A DNA stretch of 33,954 nucleotides from Byssothecium circinans (lineage: Eukaryota; Ascomycota; Dothideomycetes; Pleosporales; Massarinaceae). Positions 30,857 through 33,954 of this stretch are shown here, in pieces. Under the pieces are notes generated by a model. It was given only the letters and a program-made list of their open reading frames with translations. It ran no database searches and was not told the DNA's origin. Position 1 is the stretch's first letter. The number at the start of each line of letters is the position of its first letter. The position numbers and the translations under genes were made by a program. The stretch is from NCBI GenBank assembly GCA_010015675.1, contig ML977001.1, positions 324,949 to 358,902 on the forward strand. The letters run 5' to 3'.

Positions 30857-32314
30857 CTAGATAGCGTCGGCCATCCATGGGTGCTTCAGAAGTTCAGCCG
30901 CCGACTTCCTGTCTTCCGGCCGCCATCTGAGCATCGAGCGTATGAAATCGAGAAACAATTCCTTTTCCTCCCCTTCAAGCACTGAGGTTCTTTCCCCGAG
31001 TGAGATCTTAGGAATAGTTACACTCTTGGAACCACCCGTCCAGTGTCCTATTAAACTTAGCAGAGTCTATATCGGGGCGATCTCAGTGACTAACCTTGCT
31101 CGTCGAAGACCTTCTTTGTTATATCGTTGCTTTGAGTATATTGAAGCGGAGGCATTCCAAGGTATGCAACCATTTCGGCAACATGATGTGTCCCTGATGA
31201 TTTGCCCTCGTCGTCACGGGTGTTGAAAAGATGCTGATTTTCAAATAAGTCCCACACCTAATCAAGAGTAAGTCATTGAGGCTTCCTTGCAATAAGATTG
31301 AATACTTACCAACGTGGCGACACTCCAAATGTCCACCTTAGAGCCCCACTCCATCTCGAAAAGTATCTCTGGTGCACGGTATAGCTCAGGCTGAATTAAG
31401 CCGGAGTGGGAATCTCCCATCCGCGCTTCTCCAAAGTCACAGAGAGCTGGCTGGCCCCAAAGAGTACCCGTGGGAAGGCGAAGCTTGCGGGAACGGTAAA
31501 TGGTGCGTGTGTCGTCGATTACTTTGGATGGTGATGGGTTCTCTGCTTCAGCCTTCTCGAAGTCTTCCAGAATAGTCTCATCAGCTACAGTCAGCATGAT
31601 ATTGGCAGGATTGATGTCTAACTTGTCAGTTAATTCGATCATGTTGCATCATCTTGCCGTACCTGTATGTACGACCTTAGCTTCGTCGTGTAAGAACGAC
31701 AGCGCCTTTAGCACATTGGCTAGCGTCCACTTCAGAAGCGGAACATTGAGCTTGTGTGCTGAGTTCTGATACTGGAGCTGTCGAATAGTCGTGTGCATGG
31801 GTGGATGGACTAAGCACAAATGTTTGCCAGTCGGACCGTCGAGCTCGAATTCGCCATACAGTCCGCGGATGTATGCTTGGCCACGATGCTGTGATTCCAT
31901 AGAACTGACGTGTTCGTAAAAATCCAGCTCTCGATTGAGTTGTGTAGATTTTTCGGCATCTCGGGTACAAATTTTGACAGCGACGTAGCTAGCGACGAAG
32001 CCAGCGTCTCGTTCTCTGTGCATGTATGATCAGACTTCGAAGGGTGGGGGTGAAGAACGTCAAACATACCGGATATCCCGACACAACCAGACCGTGGAGT
32101 ATGCACCGTAACCGAATTTTCCGATAACCTTAAAGCTGGAATCGAGAACCTCACCAGTTCGTACTGGATAAAACTGATCATGGCTATACCACGGAAGGCG
32201 CTCCTCCTCGAAGAGCTCGCTGGCATTCATCTTCGTACTCTGGAAGCGCGATATTCGGGATATGTTAGAGGGAAATTTGAAGCAAGTACAAGCTCGTTGA
32301 CCAAATTTCAACAT
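30857..32314 (-). CDS. SRPK-like serine/threonine protein kinase
   Basis: Minus-strand exons are 32314-32070, 32015-31663, 31617-31310, 31257-31095 and 31047-30857 (419 aa). Introns are 45-54 bp with GTATGT, GTACGG, GTAAGT and GTTAGT donors. All kinase landmarks are present: glycine loop GKFGYGAYSTVW (about 65-76), YVAVK with Lys96, the catalytic loop HTDINPANI (Asp200, formed across intron 2), CDFGEAR (Asp260), YRAPE and DIWSVATLVWDLFE. HTDI in place of HRDL and the preceding LPWYSHDQFYPVRTGEV segment are typical of fungal SR-protein-kinase-like proteins. The split between the two lobes is short, unlike the long spacer of yeast Sky1 or human SRPK1. Met29 (MNASELFEEERLPWY) may be the true start, because residues 1-28 are not family-like. 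Such kinases are often multicopy in these fungi. It appears intact although it borders the AT-rich repeat tract. Confidence 0.9.
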
Positions 32315-32741
32315 GTTGTAGAGACACTATATCATTGCGGGAAGTTAGTGTGACGGTCCAAAGGCATGCCAGCCGGGATGTGATGGATCGATGGATCCGC
32401 GGCCTAGCGCGGGCCTTGGCGGGTTGGTTACATAGGCCCATCAGGCTTCTCGATAGAAAACGATTAATTAATCGTCTATCATAGAACTATGAACCTCTCG
32501 TAACATAGGAGGTAGTAAGGAGCACTATAATAAGCAATAGGGAGCACTATAGTAGTAGCCTACATCAGCAAAATTTTTGACCTCGCTCAAAGGTGCTTGG
32601 AGCGCATAGAGCGCTCCATGCGCACTAAGTAATTTTAAGCAAGCTGTGCGCTCTATACGCTTAAGGCGACACCTTAAAATTTTATATTAGTATAGCGCTT
32701 AAATGCGCACGTTTAAGCAGATTTTATAGGATTAATAGATA
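32315..32741. other. Transition from gene-rich to AT-rich repeat DNA
   Basis: Promoter side of the kinase gene, then from about 32440 an AT-rich stretch. It contains two copies of GGAGCACTATA (about 32518 and 32550) and the hairpin-forming repeat at 32570-32693. No coding frame. Confidence 0.5.
32570..32693. repeat. Hairpin-forming repeat (AAAATTTT ... AAGGTG type)
   Basis: AAAATTTTTGACC..AAGGTGCTTGGAGCGC on the left is matched, inverted and imperfectly, by GCGCTC..AAGGCGACACCTTAAAATTTT on the right. Both arms carry a GCGCATAGAGCGC or GCGTATAGAGCGC core. It looks like a degenerate foldback or MITE. No clear target duplication was found. Confidence 0.5.
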
Positions 32742-33792
32742 ACGTATTCCACCACCGAACCGCCCAACCCACCGAACCGACCAAAATTTGCTTGGCATTT
32801 CCTACCTTTTGTATCGTTAATAACTATTTTAATATAAGAGCTATTAAGCTGAAATTTTAAATACAGATATATATAATATAGATTTAAAAGGATATAAAAA
32901 AATATTCTAGGATTTCTAATATCTCACTAAGCTAGATAAGGGTAGATTATACTAGGGTCGCTTAAGCTTTATACCCTACAACACCTAATAAACAAGCTAA
33001 ATAAACTATAATAACTTTAGAGCTAGTTTATATATATATAATACACCTATTAGTACTAAAATTATAGCATGCAGCCTAGACCTATTAGAGAATTAGCGTA
33101 GGGAAGGTAGAAATTCCTAAAATTAGAAAACTATAATTAAATATTTTATCTAGCTAGATATTCTTACTTCTATTCTTTTAATAAACTTTATATATATATA
33201 TAGTAGTAATATAAATAGTTAGCTATAAAAAAATAGCTTATATAAGCTATATTATAAGGCAGTGTTAGAATTTTTAAAATCTATACTTACTAGACTAGAT
33301 CATTTAGTTTTATAGGTATTTACTTACTTTAAGCTTATATATAGCTTTATTTAGTATATATTATCTCCCTCCTAAGAAGAAAGTAGAGATATCTAATATA
33401 TATAACTTTATTTAGAAGGTTTTCTAATTTTTCTTACCCTCTACCTTACACCTACTATTATAGCGTTAAAACTAGGCTGCACGCTATAATAACTTAATAG
33501 CTATTAAGTAATATACTAATAAGTAAGTCCTTAAAGTTATATAGTATATTACTAACGTTTAGCTATTAATCTATAGTAAAAGGTAGGTTTTACCTAAGAT
33601 TTCTTCCCTTACTAATAACTACTGTGTTACGTACGCTATAGCTATATAAATTTAATAGCTATTAGATTATATATATATCTATCTAGATTTAAAATTTTAA
33701 AAGAAAACATTAAGGTTTGGCTTTATTATTAAGATAATACTAGTTAATGTTCCTCACTAAGCATTTTTGGGCGGTTCAGTGGTGGAATACGT
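32742..33792. mobile_element. Degenerate TA-inserted inverted-repeat transposon (Tc1/mariner-like)
   Basis: The terminal inverted repeat begins ACGTATTCCACCACCGAACC on the left and ends with its complement on the right (one C/T difference in the first 20). It extends through CCGCCCA and, more loosely, to CAAAA.TGCTT, about 40 nt. TA occurs on both sides (32740-32741, 33793-33794), the Tc1/mariner target duplication. The interior of about 1 kb is extremely AT-rich, dense in TA dinucleotides and stops in all frames, as expected after RIP. No transposase can be read. It may be a RIP-degraded autonomous copy shortened by deletion, or a non-autonomous derivative. Confidence 0.75.
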
Positions 33793-33882
33793 TATATACT
33801 TACGTCTAAATTACTAATTAATATATATATAGGCTACGCTATTTAGTTGCTATAATAATTTATTAGATATATTTTATTAATA

Positions 33883-33954
33883 ACGTAAAGCACCACCGAA
33901 CCGCCCACACCACCGAACCGCCCACACCACCGAACCGCTCAAAAGCTTGGCATT
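33883..33954 (+). mobile_element. Start of a second copy of the same transposon family, cut by the window edge
   Basis: After TA (33881-33882) it begins ACGTAAAGC and continues into three tandem 17-nt units of CACCACCGAACCGCCCA (33891-33907, 33908-33924, 33925-33941, the last with one change). It then reads AAAAGCTTGGCATT, which matches the subterminal GCTTGGCATT of the element at 32742. The GC-rich terminus is not RIP-mutated although the surroundings are AT-rich. Confidence 0.65.

Noticed and set aside
33883..33941. CRISPR-like array of 17-nt repeats
   Set aside because: Units are directly adjacent with no spacers, and the setting is eukaryotic; they are transposon subterminal repeats.

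Overview
This is nuclear DNA of a filamentous ascomycete, most likely a dothideomycete of the Pleosporales type. The reasons are short introns (45-171 bp) with GTANGT-like donors and CTRAY branch sites, compact alternating gene strands, fungal orthologues throughout, and an abrupt switch to an AT-rich, repeat-laden tract at the right end, as seen in genomes with repeat-induced point mutation (RIP). The species cannot be fixed from the sequence alone. Most genes are split. Every exon model below was built by hand from splice signals, reading-frame phase and protein family conservation, and all CDS lengths close in frame.

Left part (1-4239): a 5'-truncated NRPS-like adenylation-thiolation-reductase gene carries two in-frame TAG codons, each where the family has Trp. 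A weakly supported two-exon small membrane protein follows, then a near-perfect 65-bp foldback element flanked by TA. Next come a secreted GH79 glycoside hydrolase (4240-6049) and, on the minus strand, a single-pass Cys-rich membrane protein (6362-7609).

Middle (8184-25571) holds housekeeping genes. These are an SOD-fold mitochondrial ribosomal protein; a four-exon COX23 homologue (missed by simple ORF calling) divergent from the autophagy E2-like gene ATG10; a HIRAN-SNF2-RING-helicase DNA repair protein of the Rad5/HLTF type; glycogen debranching enzyme GDB1; a RhoGAP protein; and the Rab geranylgeranyltransferase beta subunit BET2. A 15-base N gap followed by an A run lies at 20653-20691.

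Right part (26212-33954): a protein with a U1-like C2H2 finger, a six-exon FAR-17a/AIG1-type membrane hydrolase, and a SRPK-like protein kinase. From about 32440 the sequence becomes strongly AT-rich and contains a complete TA-flanked inverted-repeat transposon relic plus the start of a second copy. Small TA-flanked elements at 3518 and 30122 share the terminal motif RCGTAAAG with that second copy, suggesting one family of TA-inserting (Tc1/mariner-like) elements. I see no clear novel multi-gene system. The strongest leads are the paired TGG-to-TAG codons and the TA-inserting repeat family.
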